A DNA stretch of 64,000 nucleotides from Gnetum montanum (Eukaryota > Streptophyta > Gnetopsida > Gnetales > Gnetaceae): positions 199,372 to 263,371 of the forward strand of contig MNCI01003323.1 in NCBI GenBank assembly GCA_015680685.1, given 5' to 3'. The notes under the pieces were generated by a model. The model did no database searches. It saw only the letters and a program-made list of their open reading frames with translations, and had not been told where the DNA came from. The position numbers and the translations under genes are program-made. Positions 1-10,439 of the stretch are shown here, piece after piece. Each line of letters opens with the position of its first letter. Within the stretch, counting starts at the first letter, position 1.

Positions 1-128
1 GCATAACACAGTGTAATGCCAGAAGGTAGTCCATCGCAACATTAAATATGGCAAAATATTGAGACTTAAGCAACGATCTGCAGCATGCCGCATATTTCAG
101 CAAGTTTTCTTTTTCGGTTAAGGGCCAT

Positions 129-430
129 ATTACGCTGCAATACGCAGTGTAGCGTAATAAACCCTGGAAGGATTGAACAGAAACAAAGAAAAGCGCGGTG
201 ACAACACTTCAATTTTTTGCAGGTTCGCTATTTTACGCTGAATTGCGCTATGCAGTGTGTTCTAACATGATGCAGCGTAATACAAGAAATGACAAAGATA
301 GTGCAATTTAGGTATCAATAGTTTATACGCCATAATACGCTCTCTAGCGTAATGTAATGTAATCAAAGAATAGTTTGTTGCCAAAGCTCCGGCAAAAGTG
401 GTTTATGACGCATTACGCTTCAGAGCGTAA
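129..430. repeat. Array of ATTACGCT...AGCGTAAT hairpins in the LTR
   Basis: The words TTACGCT and AGCGTAA recur as facing pairs. Clear examples lie at about 129-158, 231-281, 325-345 and 405-432. The last has nine-base arms (CATTACGCT and AGCGTAATG) with a four-base loop. They lie upstream of the TATA box at 538, so in the U3 of this LTR. Confidence 0.7.
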
Positions 431-537
431 TGTAGCGTGGCGCTGCAAGCTTCAAACACAAACACACCAAATCAATGGCATCTTGTAGGTTCAGGACACG
501 TGTCATCTAAACCGCGTTTTTCTCCTAACCCTAACCT

Positions 538-545
538 TATAAATA
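538..545 (+). promoter_or_regulatory. TATA box of the LTR
   Basis: TATAAATA follows CTAACCCTAACCT. The LTR at 45509-45516 has the same TATAAATA after AACCCTAGACC, which supports an LTR promoter on the plus strand. Confidence 0.55.
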
Positions 546-1261
546 TTCCAGTCAACAAAGATTAAAGGGTTGGCAAAAATTTCTCTGGATAGGAAAATTT
601 TCTCCGTGAGCAATTCTCTTTCGTTGGCAATTGTTGACAACTTTTGGAAAAGATTGACGAGAGGGCAAAAGAAGACCAGCGACTGTAAGAATATCAGAGG
701 TGATTGGAAAGAATCCTTGATCAAAAATAGCCGGTTAACGGATACTCTACCTCAGGTTTGATTTTCCTTGTGCCCAGATTGGCTAGAACAAGGTAGATCG
801 ACCTTTGCTTGTTTTATCTTTAAATAGCTTTCTTGATGTTGGCACGTGCTTCGTCTAAACCGAAGTCTGCCTATAATCTTTGTATCCAAAATATTTTATT
901 CATAAGTTACATCCCAGATCTTGGGATTGCATGTTCTCTAAATCCAATTTCCTATGTCCTATCTATACAAATTTTAAAATTGCTTTAAATAGATTACATC
1001 ATTTTCAATTACCTTCGAGTTTAACGATATTATATCTTCTCATAAAAATCACCATTTTTCCATCCAATTATCACAAAAATTTTACAAATTAAGTAAGTCC
1101 CTGTCTGATCGATAAGCCCATTCAGGCGACCTCGGATTCGTCTTCTCCAGCACAGCCCTCTCACAAATTCGGGGTTGGAACTGTGTACACGGACTTCCGC
1201 TCGGTATTTCCAGCGATCAACATTATCTGTCATTACACTAGCAGACCGCTATGCTATTTTA

Positions 1262-1425
1262 TAGTCATAGCAATCTATTTATGCCAGTTTTACATCGTAG
1301 TGGACCTTGGTGATGCTTTGCCAGTTTAACGTTGTAGCAGACGTTTGCTCATCTTTGCCAGTTTTACGTCGTAGCGGATATTTGTTTGCCAGTTTTACAT
1401 CATAGTAGACGATCTTACCATGTTC
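1262..1425. repeat. Minisatellite following integrase of element A
   Basis: TTTGCCAGTTTTACRTCGTAG-like units of roughly 30-50 bases recur about four times. The same kind of array, on the other strand, follows the integrase stop of element E at 43393-43740. Confidence 0.7.
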
Positions 1426-1430
1426 ATGCT

Positions 1431-2660
1431 TTAGATGTAGTACAGCTTGAGATACGAGTGATTCACCAAATTTGCAAACTCGTTGTCATCCATATCTACT
1501 AGCTTGAAGGCCCCGTTCCCAAAGGCTTTTGTGACCATGTATGGACCTTCCTAGTTTGCTGAGAATTTGTTCATCTGCTCATGGACAGCCTTGAGAATGA
1601 GGTCTCCCTTCTGTATTGGTCATTGATTTAGATTCACATGATGTTTTTGCTACTACTTATTCTAGTAACGCTCTATGCGACTCATCGTTTGTGCATGCTC
1701 CTCCTCTATTGAGTCGAGGTCAATGATCCTCGACTCGTTGTTCTGGGCTTTGCTCATGACATTTGATAAGATCATCCGAAGTGATGGCACCTACAACTCA
1801 AGAGGTAACACTACTTCAAATCCATAAATGAGACTGTAAGGTGTCTTACCTATCACAGTTCTGCATGTGGTCCTGTAAGCCCACAGCATATAGAGGATTT
1901 TCTCATGCCATTGCCTCTTGCTGTTGTTAAGCATTCTTTTCAGCAAGTTGATGATGGACTTATTTGTAGCCTCAGCTTGTCCATTATCCTACAGGTAATA
2001 TGGTGAGGAGAATGATTGTTTAATTCCAAGATTGGTGCAGAAGGTTCAGGTTTCCGTACTACTGAATTGTGGCCCGTTGTCAATTACAATAGTCATGGGA
2101 AGCCCAAACCTTGTTACGATGTTATCCAAGATGAAGTGGCAAATCTACTAAGATGTAGTCTTCCTTAAGGGGATAGCCTCTACTCACTTAGAGAAATACT
2201 TAGTAGTGGTGATGATGAAGCTATGCCCTGCAGAGGACTTAGGTGTGATAGGTCCTATGAGGTCTAGTCCCTATCGCTGGAAAGGCCATGTAATCTGCGT
2301 CGGATGCAGCTCTGTAGGTGAAACATGTATGAGATTTGCATATCGTTGGCACATATCACACGTCTTGAATTTGGCCAGGAAATCATGCTCCATGTGAGGC
2401 TAATAGTACCCTAGACATATGATTTTTTCATCCATAGCCCTAGGTGCTATGTGTCCACCACATAGTCCCTCATGTACTTCATTAACCACCTTCTGCGCTT
2501 GCTCCTCATTTACACATGCCAACAATATTCTTTCATAGGAGTGTCTACATAGTGCATTGTCTCCCATGAGCACATATTGCCGAGCATGCTTAGGAATTGC
2601 ATCTCTCTGGGCAAATGTCAATCCACTTGAGGGCTCGCCATGTTGCAAGTAGGCTTTAAT
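1431..2660 (-). pseudogene. Integrase domain of Tat element A
   Basis: Translating the minus strand gives a zinc-binding start (HEGLCGGHIAPRA, then TCDMCQR) and a catalytic core with GLDLIGP, VIDNGPQFSSTE and NGQAEATNKSIINLL. These carry the D, D and E residues of retroviral-type integrases, all still present. The frame is broken by stops near the first catalytic region and after the glutamate. The product ends in ANLVNHSYLKLYYI followed by a stop at 1431-1433; the plus-strand homologue ends the same way at 43351. The protein would insert element cDNA into the genome. It is not intact. Confidence 0.85.
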
Positions 2661-2689
2661 GTTGGCGTACCACTCCTAGGTATTCGCAG

Positions 2690-3155
2690 CGCTAATAGAG
2701 GCTACATGTACCATTTGAGTGATAGGCTCAGTACACTCGGTAATCAAGGTTAGAAAATTTACGAACAAGTGTGATGAAATATTTAACACTAGGATGGCTA
2801 GGGCATCTACTATAATGTTTTCGTTACATGGCACATGTTGCACGTCTATAGTTGCAAACTGTTTGAGTAGGATTTTTGCTAAGTCGCAATAGGATTGTAG
2901 GTGTGTAGCTTTGCAGGAGTAGACCTTGGTGATTTGATTCATAACTAGTTGTGAATCTCCGTAAATCACCAAGGGTTGTATGCTTAATGCTTGGGCTACT
3001 AAAAGCCCCCTAAGTTACCCCTTGTATTCTACCACATTTTTTGTACAAGGGAACGCAAAAAGATAAGCTAAAGGATGCATTTCCCCAGAGGGGAATGAAA
3101 TGATAGTAGCCGCACTACCCCCTCGCACTGTCGAGGCATTGTCAAAATGCAAAGT
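2690..3155 (-). pseudogene. Second (archaeal-type) RNase H of Tat element A
   Basis: The minus strand encodes LHFDNASTVRGG, then AFPCTKNVVEYKG, IYGDSQLVMNQI and HVPCNENIIVDALA. This matches the extra RNase H module found between the RT-linked RNase H and integrase in Tat-lineage elements: a leading Asp, an N-x-x-E-Y segment, and a GDSQLVV-like segment. The part from 3015 up is open; a break lies at about 2973-3014 before the second half resumes at 2972. Confidence 0.8.
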
Positions 3156-4912
3156 AGCTTCAAGATGTGATGGGACAGCCTTGATAGTGCTAACATGCTC
3201 ATCTGGGAATTTGGGATCTATGATCGCCTGATCGTCGATGGGTGAGATCGTAAGTTGTGTTGCTATGGCTTGACCTTTCGTTGATGATTGGCTCACATAA
3301 TGCAAATCGAATTCTGCTATTATTGCTTTCCACTGGGCTATCCTACTGCTTTCGTATAGATTGTTTGTGATAGCCCAGAGTATGTTGCTCTTACAAATAA
3401 TGTTAATTTTTCTACGAAATAGGTAGTGTCTCCACTTCTTCAATGCAAACACTAAGGCAAGGCAGTTTCTCTCCACCTTATTGTATTTCACTTCATATGC
3501 TATCAGTGCATGACTTAGGTAATACATTGGTATCTCAGAACTGTCATCCCATTTCTGACGTAACAGTGTCACAATAGATGTATCCGAAGTAGTAAGGTAG
3601 ATGAAGAAAGGCTTGTCCCTCTGTGGTGGGTAAACAGTTGAGAGGTGCAAGAGGTCTTTCTTCAGATCATCAAAGGCTTGTTGGCACTGTGGTGTCCATT
3701 CGAAGTTAACCCCTTTCTTTAGTAGATGGTGCATGGGATGTAACTTGTCAGTCAATTTTGCTATAAACCTTCTGATGAACTATACTCTACCTTGTAACCT
3801 ACGGAATTCCTTAAGATTTGTAGGTGGCGCCAGGTTAACGATGGCCTTGACTTTGTCAGGGTCCACTTGTATTCCAACCTCTGATACTACAAAAACCCTA
3901 ACATGTGTCCGGTTCTCACCCTGAAGACACATGTTTTAGGATTAAGGCATAAATTGTGCATCTGAAAACACTTGAGGACTATACCTAGATTGTTGGGATG
4001 ATCAATGGCTTCTTTAGATTTCACCGTTATATCATCCACGTAGTCATTCAGCGTTTCTAAGATGTAATGGCTAATGATGTAAGTCATGGCTCACTGGTAG
4101 GTTGCCCTGGCGTTCTTGAGCCCAAAAGGCATCATAGTGTAATAAAAAGTACCCCATGGGGTTATGAAGGTTGTTGTTAACTGATGCTATGGGTTAATGC
4201 GAATTTGGTTGTAGTAGGAGAAACCATCCATGAAGGATAATAGAGCATGACCAGCCATAATGTCAATGAGTTGATCAATACTCGGATGTGGGAAATCGTC
4301 TTTGATCGTTTCCTTGTTCAGAACTTGGAAGTCTATATAGATTCGTATCCCTCTTGTTTTCTTAGAAACTACAATGATGTTAGACACCCATTCCAAGTAA
4401 TCAACTGCCCGAATGAAACCAGCCTGGTATAGCTTGGTGATTTCATCCCATATGGCCAATGCAGTCTCTGGTTTAACCTTATGAGCCTTCTGCTTAATCG
4501 CTTTCATGCACAGGTCTAAGATGATGTTGTGCTATATCAGCCTTGGATCTAAACCCAGCATGTCACTGTATGACCATGTAAAGACTTCAATGTTGTCTTA
4601 CAAAATTTTGGCTACATCTTTGTGCGTCTACGAATCTAGGAGGGAACTAAGATTCAACGTTTTTAACTCCCCCTAGATTTGGTCACAGGCGTCTTGATGA
4701 GAGGGTCCTCAGTTGCATCCTAGCCTCTAAATCTAGGGCTTGGACCAAATGTTCAGGCTAGTCTGGAAATGCTTCTAAGGACACTACAATGCTAACTGTG
4801 GGTGATTTCTAGTCTATTAGATCTGGTTTTAGTTGTCTTGCAAGTTTTCCATGTGGACCTGCTAAAGCTAAAGGTGAAGCGAGATCATGATGGAGTTCCA
4901 TTCGTGCTCAAC
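3156..4912 (-). pseudogene. Reverse transcriptase and RNase H of Tat element A
   Basis: The domain opens just after a splice-acceptor-like site (4913-4914). An N-terminal stretch with GELKTLNLSSLLDS leads to the RT core at 4507-4187, with WVSNIIVVSKKTRG, IYIDFQVLNKETIKDDFPH and LSFMDGFSYYNQIRINP. The catalytic box LNDYVDDITVKS lies in 4087-3887 and is intact. The tether and RNase H follow, with FEWTPQCQQAFDDLK and KPFFIYLTTSD. Stops and frame changes occur at about 4100-4190 and 3760-3890. The plus-strand homologue at 39888-41630 has the same plan with more damage. Confidence 0.85.
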
Positions 4913-4925
4913 CTACCAAAATGAG
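4913..4925 (-). other. Sense-strand 3' splice-site-like sequence before RT (element A)
   Basis: Read on the minus strand, TTTTGGTAG precedes GTTGAGCACGAATGG. Element E has TTTTTGTAG before GAACACAAAATGG at the equivalent place (39879-39887). Ogre elements are known to carry an intron between protease and RT, so a conserved acceptor here is expected if these elements splice in the same way. No matching donor was pinned down. Confidence 0.45.
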
Positions 4926-4984
4926 ATGAGAGTCTAGTCAAGAGCTACATGTTGGTAGTAATCATGCATAGTGAAAATTTGCAA

Positions 4985-5330
4985 AGTAGCAATAAGATGT
5001 AATCGGTAAAGTATGATGCAAAGCTCAAAATTCACCAGTTTAAAGTCATGGTAGACCGCTAAGACATCAAATAAAAAACTGCTAGTGTAAAAGTGCAAAA
5101 CTACTAATTTAATGTCATTTTAGACTACCTAGATGTAAAATGCAAAACTGCTAGTATAAATAATAGAAAGTTGCTAATGTAAAGATGTGAAATTGCTAGT
5201 TTAATGTCATTGTAGACTACTAACTATATTGAAACTATACACTAGGATTGATAGTTTAAGGTCTTTTTGGACCACCTAAAATGCAAGATATTTTTATGAA
5301 GGCAAATGGCTAGTTTGAAGCATGTCAAAG
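4985..5330. repeat. Degenerate minisatellite between RT and the accessory gene
   Basis: Irregular units of about 30-60 bases contain CTAGTTTAATGTCATTTTAG or AAAACTGCTAGTGTAAA. The core GCTAGTTT/AAACTAGC is shared with the arrays after integrase and after protease. Confidence 0.6.
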
Positions 5331-5460
5331 CTTTTCACCCAGGCCCACCTATGTTAATGCGAACAGTGCTACGATGTCATGGCGAGCATGCTACGCTGCA
5401 CAGAATACTTTGCATTAAACGGAGAGAGAGAATGACAAGTTTCCTTTTTACCATTATGGC

Positions 5461-5468
5461 TATAAATA
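5461..5468 (+). promoter_or_regulatory. TATA box upstream of the antisense accessory gene
   Basis: TATAAATA lies 139 bases before the first in-frame ATG (5600) of the accessory gene, and no other gene start is near. Inferred to be its promoter, acting opposite to element A transcription. No equivalent was found upstream of copy C. Confidence 0.45.
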
Positions 5469-5720
5469 GGGATTAACCCTTGGTAAACTTGTCATTTTCA
5501 TTGTAACAGTGTAGAGCCCACATTCGGAGCATAGAGTGATTTTGTAAATAAGGAGCAAGATGGTTCGACGTAGTGACGAAGAAAGAGTTGGCAAGCAAGA
5601 TGATGGCTCTTAGGAAAAAACGCAAACACCCAGCACTTGCCAAGGTTGATGAAGTGAAAGAAACCCTAGGGCATGTGACACAAGCATGCATCGCGGTGCA
5701 TGAGGAGACATCATTGACCC

Positions 5721-5879
5721 GGTAGGCCGCTATGCTTCCTCTATTTTCTTTCATGCCTCTGTCATTCATTTTTTTCTTTTCTTGTTTTTGTTCCTATGAT
5801 TTTGTTTAGCTATCTGTGTATTTTCTGTCATTGTGTTATTTTTGTTTTGGCCCTTACACCATCACTGTTTCCATTTCAG
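5721..5879 (+). other. Putative intron 1 of accessory gene copy B
   Basis: The donor is G|GTAGGC, and the acceptor TTTCCATTTCAG lies after a T-rich tract. Skipping it avoids the TAG at 5723-5725. The exon that follows could not be matched to copy C. Confidence 0.4.
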
Positions 5880-6719
5880 CTACGGTGGATGCACATATGG
5901 TACGCTAAGGTTGCATGTAAGGTTTCCTAGACCGTCGTCGCTACGGCTGTCACTACCATAAAGGCTTGGATGATTTGAGCCACTTAGCATGCAAATAGCA
6001 TAGTGTAGGACCCTCAGGAGGGTTTGGCAATCTTTGATGTGATAGTGTAACACATGTTCTATCACGGCATAATGTTAATCGCTTTGTTAGGGCTAATCAC
6101 TTTGTCGCTACGCTAAGCTAATCTTGCTACGCTATTGCCTTCATATTTTTTGCTACGCTATACGCATGAAGGGAATCATGCTATGCTATCTGCTGACATG
6201 CTAGTTTTGCTACACTATGTTTGAACTTTACTCGAACATGCCATTAACATTTGTTGTTATATTGTATAGGGTAGTGCTAAGGCCAATCTTGATTTTCCTC
6301 GAAATTGTAAGGGTCTTGTGCTGCGTTAGCCAACCAGTGGCCAATGTTCCTCCACCCCATATGCATGTGGGATAGCAGGAGGTTTGGTTCTGAGAGGGAG
6401 CATAGGAATTCCTACAATTTCTCCTCCAACACTTCAGTGTGATCGTTTGGTCACACCTGGTGGAGGAGGTAGCAGCCACCATAACAGAAACCCTATTTCC
6501 AGGGGCAAATAAGGGTATTTTGAGATTTTTGACAGATGGAGCAATCAATAGCCAGTAGGGAGAAGGATTCAATCAGTGCCTCAAAAATTTGAGGCGTTTG
6601 GCTTAGATCTGGAAGATGCCTGAGTATAATTGCTACCATCCCTACAACACCTTGTTTATTGCATGTCACATGGGAATATGCTTCGAAAACCCACCAAGAA
6701 CCATTTACAGTGTTAGCGA

Positions 6720-6801
6720 GTGAGTTTTGTAACCATGTTCTGCTACGCAATGTAATGTTTGATACGCTAGCTAAATGTTAACAGTGTGTTTTTGTTACCA
6801 G
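6720..6801 (+). other. Intron between exons 6270-6719 and 6802-7088, copy B
   Basis: Donor GTGAGT, acceptor TTTGTTACCAG. Splicing gives SVSE-FFINKDGLH in phase 2. Copy C has an 81-base intron at the same place (37262-37342) with donor GTAAGT; this one is 82 bases. Confidence 0.75.
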
Positions 6802-7088
6802 GTTTTTCATCAACAAGGATGGGCTTCACAGAAATACAGATGTGTTGAACTTAGCATAGATGGTGATGCGGGAGTTTTCTTTCACTAAGAATATGCACGC
6901 AGGTGTGATAGGCCAATGTGGGGGTGAGTACAAAACCTACCCAACCCCGTATCCCAGACTCTACAATAGATGCAAGGAGTCTGGTTGGTTAGATGAGGGA
7001 TGGGCACCCTTTAAAACGATCGCTGTTGAAGATGTCTTGATTAATATTTTGCCATTCCCATCACCATTTAAACCCAGTAAGCTAAACA

Positions 7089-7223
7089 GTAAGTTACTGC
7101 ATTTTTGAGTGTCATTGCTATTTTTTCTACTATTGGTGCTTTGCCTAATCTTTTTCCTTTTTTTCTTTTTTTCCTTTTGTGTTTTTTTTTGTTCTTCTAT
7201 GTTTTCTATGCAAACTGCTATAG
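7089..7223 (+). other. Intron of copy B, phase 1
   Basis: Donor GTAAGT, T-rich middle, acceptor CTGCTATAG. Splicing joins PSKLN to KAKKS in frame. Confidence 0.7.
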
Positions 7224-8276
7224 AGGCGAAGAAGTCCTAGGAGGTGACGGTGATTACCTTTAGGAACCAAGAGGCCAACATCTACTTCAAGTACGGGAAG
7301 GTAGATGAAAGCCAACATTGGATATGCAGTGCAGCCTTAGAATCCCTGACCAAGCACCTTCAAGATGTCAGGCTCATGGATTTGTTCCTAGCCCCAAATC
7401 CAAGCATCCCCACCACTGAGATGCTTGCCCTGGCAGACTCCTTTTCCAAAAAGGCAGACCGCTTCCGCACACATGTACACAGCGTGTAGATGGTCCTTGA
7501 GATCAACGACCAACTATTCATGGACCTTTTTGGTGTCCCTACTAATGGCATCCCTATAGGGTCAAAGACCAAGAAAGAGGTGCACCATTAAAGGGAGGAC
7601 GTTAAGGAGTGGTTAGGGGTTGCAAAAGGGTGAAAGGGGATCCCTATGGAGAAGGTCAGGCTGAGAGTCACCAAAGAGGTTTACCTTGTCTTCTGTGCTC
7701 ATGCCTTCCCTCAACTGCTTTCCCAAGAGAAGATCATTGGGATTGAGCAAGCCTGGGTGATGTAGAAGGTGATGGAACAGGGGGCTCTCTACAACTAGGC
7801 TATATATCTATGTAAAGGCTTACAAACTGAAATCGTCGCACTTCATAAGAAGTAGGAGTCTCGCTTCAATGTGCACTATGCCTTTTACATAGCCTATTTG
7901 CGGCATTTTGCGGAGTTTTTAGTAGTCCAGGAGAATGGAGTCTAGATCATGCGAGATCAAAACCAAATTTCCAAACTATGGATCTTCCAAATCCTCCAGA
8001 CCACCCAAGCCCAAGACCCCCCAGAAGCTATTATGGAGTTATTTTCTATGATGACTAGGGATCGAGTGGCCCGTAACTTTTGTGGCCAAGACAACATGGG
8101 AGAGGTTCCCCCTACTACTATAGGTAGCATATCACAAGGGAAATGTCTCATTGCTGAGACAGTGGCCACTAAGTTGTAGTGAAAGAGGCCTTCTTCAGCT
8201 GAGGAGACCCTCTGTACAGAAGAAGAGGACGGGTAGACACTGTGGTTTAAGCTACGAAGGCCACAGCTTCCCATTA

Positions 8277-8426
8277 GTAAATGCTCTTTTCTATGTTTAT
8301 CTTTTCACCTCTTAACTAAATGCTTGCTATGTTGTGCTACGCTAGATAGCGTAGCATAGCATAGCACCTACTTTAACTAACATGGTTTAAGCTAAAATTT
8401 AAATATGTTTTTTTTGTTACTGCCAG
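8277..8426 (+). other. Intron of copy B, phase 1, containing a hairpin
   Basis: Donor GTAAAT, acceptor TTGTTACTGCCAG after an eight-T run. It joins exon 7224-8276 to the acidic exon in frame. A 40-base GCTAYG hairpin lies inside at 8326-8365. Copy C has an acceptor (AATTGCAG) before a similar lysine-rich exon start. Confidence 0.7.
8326..8365. repeat. 40-base GCTAYG hairpin
   Basis: Two 19-base arms with two mismatches surround a two-base loop (GA). The sequence is built from GCTAYG/CRTAGC units and belongs to the same family as the hairpins at 11264-11860. Confidence 0.8.
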
Positions 8427-9122
8427 AAGAAAAAGAAGAAGAAGAAGAAGGTGACGAAGAGGTATCAGCCCCCAAGATGGGGGCGATAAATAAAAACATG
8501 AAGGTCCCAGTCTCAGAGGAAAGGGCCTTGGTCAAGAGGGAAGGAGCTCCTATCACTAACGAAGGGGCTCTTGTTTTCAATGAAAATCCTTCTACTAATG
8601 AGGAGGACATTTTTGGAGACAAAGAGGAGTCTCCTATGGATGAAGAGGATGTTGGTACCTCAAAAGAAAAGGCCCCAGCAAATAAAGAAGAAGCCCACAT
8701 CGACCTGGAAGGGACTTCTACTGAAAATCCCTTTACCGAACATAGTTTAGCATCAGGGGAGAAGACGAATGCTAAAGGTGCTACTATAGTTTTGAGTTAG
8801 AAAGGAGGGGAGCTGAAATTAGATGTTGATGAGCTTGACAATATATTCGATGATGTGTCGATGGGTGATCCCCCGTTATCACCCTTGAGGGTTTACTGGG
8901 TAGGAGCCCTTATATTGTCATTTTCTTTACCCACAGCCTTATCATAGTTCACCTCAGTCATTCCTGACATGTTTGGTTGCATGATAGACACCGTTGTTAA
9001 TGCTGCAGGAGCTTCTCTGATTCGTGTGAAACCATGGGCCGAGATCCCCAACAAGCTTACCTTCATGCAAAGGGTTGTCAACGACATGATCGGCCATCTC
9101 AGACAGGTCGATCCTAAAGCGG

Positions 9123-9229
9123 GTAAGTAAAGTAGCTACACTAGGCTCTTTAATGTTGCTACGCTAGATGTCTTGAGCTGCTAGCTTTGCTACGCTAATG
9201 TGATTGATGCGCTCTTTGCGTGGTTACAG
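9123..9229 (+). other. Intron of copy B, phase 1
   Basis: Donor GTAAGT, acceptor TGGTTACAG. It contains several GCTACGCTA words. In copy C the same intron has shrunk to about 31 bases (35541-35571). Confidence 0.7.
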
Positions 9230-10049
9230 CCTCTTGACTCAAATGGGACCCAAAACAGGCATTGAAAGTTGGCATCGTGCTTACATTCCTGCCCGAAGTA
9301 GCTAAGGTGCCTTGTCACATATACAACGAGGCTAGAAGATGCGCTTTGGACTCAGCATGCTCCTTGTGGAAGTGTAGGCACGTCAATGAGGACCTATGGA
9401 AATGGGTCCAGAAGGCTGAGAAAGAGAAGGCTGAACTGAGCGTTCAAATGGGAGACCTCCGATCTAGTACACGTTTGTCCTGGCTCGTGATACCAATGAT
9501 GGCAGTTGGCGCATGGCTATCATAGATTATGCTAGATACTAGACAATCGTGTGGTGCAACAACAAGGCCACCAGGGAAATAATAGAACAGCTAATGTAGA
9601 TGGACTTGTTGGCCTAGAAGAACTAAGACTGGAAAGATTATAGTACCAAAGTTTACGAGTGGGGGCAGTCCTAGAAAAATCATAAACATATGTATAAACT
9701 ATAATGTGCCACCTACTGCAAACTATATAGGGATGCTTTAGTGAAGGTGTTTACCTATGAAGCATTCATGAATGCCATTGGCACTTTTGAGGCTTACAAC
9801 AAGTTCATGGAGCAGATAAAGGTCAGTGAATCTCCTAAACAGGAAGTGGATCTTCCCACAGGTGAGATCGCTACCGCCTCCTTTTCTCTGGGACAGCCAA
9901 GATGGACGATGGTCAGAAAGGAGAAAGCTCCTGTAGATGCTGAACCAAGCGATTAGCATTGGGCAAATATCATGGAGAAGGAGGTCTGGCACCACCTTGG
10001 GCTTAGTTTAGATCACATACCCTTCGATATACACACAAGGCCATCTCAG

Positions 10050-10137
10050 GTTAGTCACTTTCTATTGTGTTAATGCTTATGCTCTATTCTAGCTTTCATG
10101 TGTTTCTCTAGTTGACTACTTCACTTTTACAATGTAG
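10050..10137 (+). other. Last intron of copy B, phase 0
   Basis: Donor CAG|GTTAGT, acceptor TTTTACAATGTAG. Splicing joins RPSQ to VPDEDAGP. The same junction is present in copy C (34613-34717) and copy F (46791-46899). Confidence 0.8.
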
Positions 10138-10439
10138 GTTCCAGATGAAGATGCAGGGCCCACAGAGGGCAGAAATGAAAAGGCAGCAAGGAGCAATGTA
10201 GAGGAAGGTGATGCAGAAGGGAATGATGTGGGCAAAGATGATGTGAGTGAAGACAACCCATGACAGCATGGGGTTTTTGAAATTTTGAATTTTTTGTAAA
10301 ATTTTTGCAAACATTGTTTAAGTGACAAAACTTTTTAATGAAAAAGGAGAATTTTGGAAAAGGCATTGGTTCTATGCTAACTTATGCATTGTTTATGTGA
10401 TGAATTTTATGTTATGTTTTCAATTTTGATGTTTTAATT

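Larger units (their letters stand above)
1..1240 (+). mobile_element. 3' part of a Tat-type LTR, cut by the window edge
   Basis: No coding region is visible. A TATA box at 538-545 is followed by about 700 bases. The last 150 bases (about 1085-1237) align by eye with the terminal parts of the LTRs that end near 46275 (same strand) and 12781 (opposite strand): each has an AAGTCCC-like word, then TGATC and CCATTCA words, then a short run to the LTR end. The strand is therefore plus, opposite to the element that starts at about 1250. CpG dinucleotides are better preserved here than in most of the window, which suggests a younger insertion. The exact 3' end is uncertain; TTACA at 1233-1237 is a candidate. 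Confidence 0.55.
5600..10263 (+). pseudogene. Multi-exon antisense accessory gene of Tat element A (copy B)
   Basis: Function unknown. Exon 1 (5600-5720) encodes a basic stretch, MMALRKKRKHPALAKVDEV. Later exons are 6270-6719, 6802-7088, 7224-8276, 8427-9122, 9230-10049 and 10138-10263; one exon between 5880 and 6269 is unresolved. Every intron from 6720 on has GT-AG ends and joins exons in phase (phases 2, 1, 1, 1, 0). The protein has a conserved FPQLLSQEKIIGIE segment, a very acidic tract at 8427-8800, SLWKCRHVNEDLWKWV with a following charged helix, and ends VSEDNP. Internal stops (mostly TAG) and one single-base shift near 9463 make it a pseudogene. Copy C has the same segments in the same order. 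No Pfam family was recognised; MDLFGVPTNGIPI weakly recalls plant mobile-domain proteins. Confidence 0.7.

Noticed and set aside
5880-6269. A resolved exon 2 for accessory gene B
   Set aside because: Candidate donors (for example at 5917) do not restore the phase needed by the exon at 6270, so no exon was called.
5473-6572. Minus-strand open frames over the first exons of the accessory gene
   Set aside because: They match nothing, while the plus-strand translation matches copy C.
10108-10366. Three overlapping minus-strand frames near the end of copy B
   Set aside because: They are shadows of the last exon and of its low-complexity surroundings.
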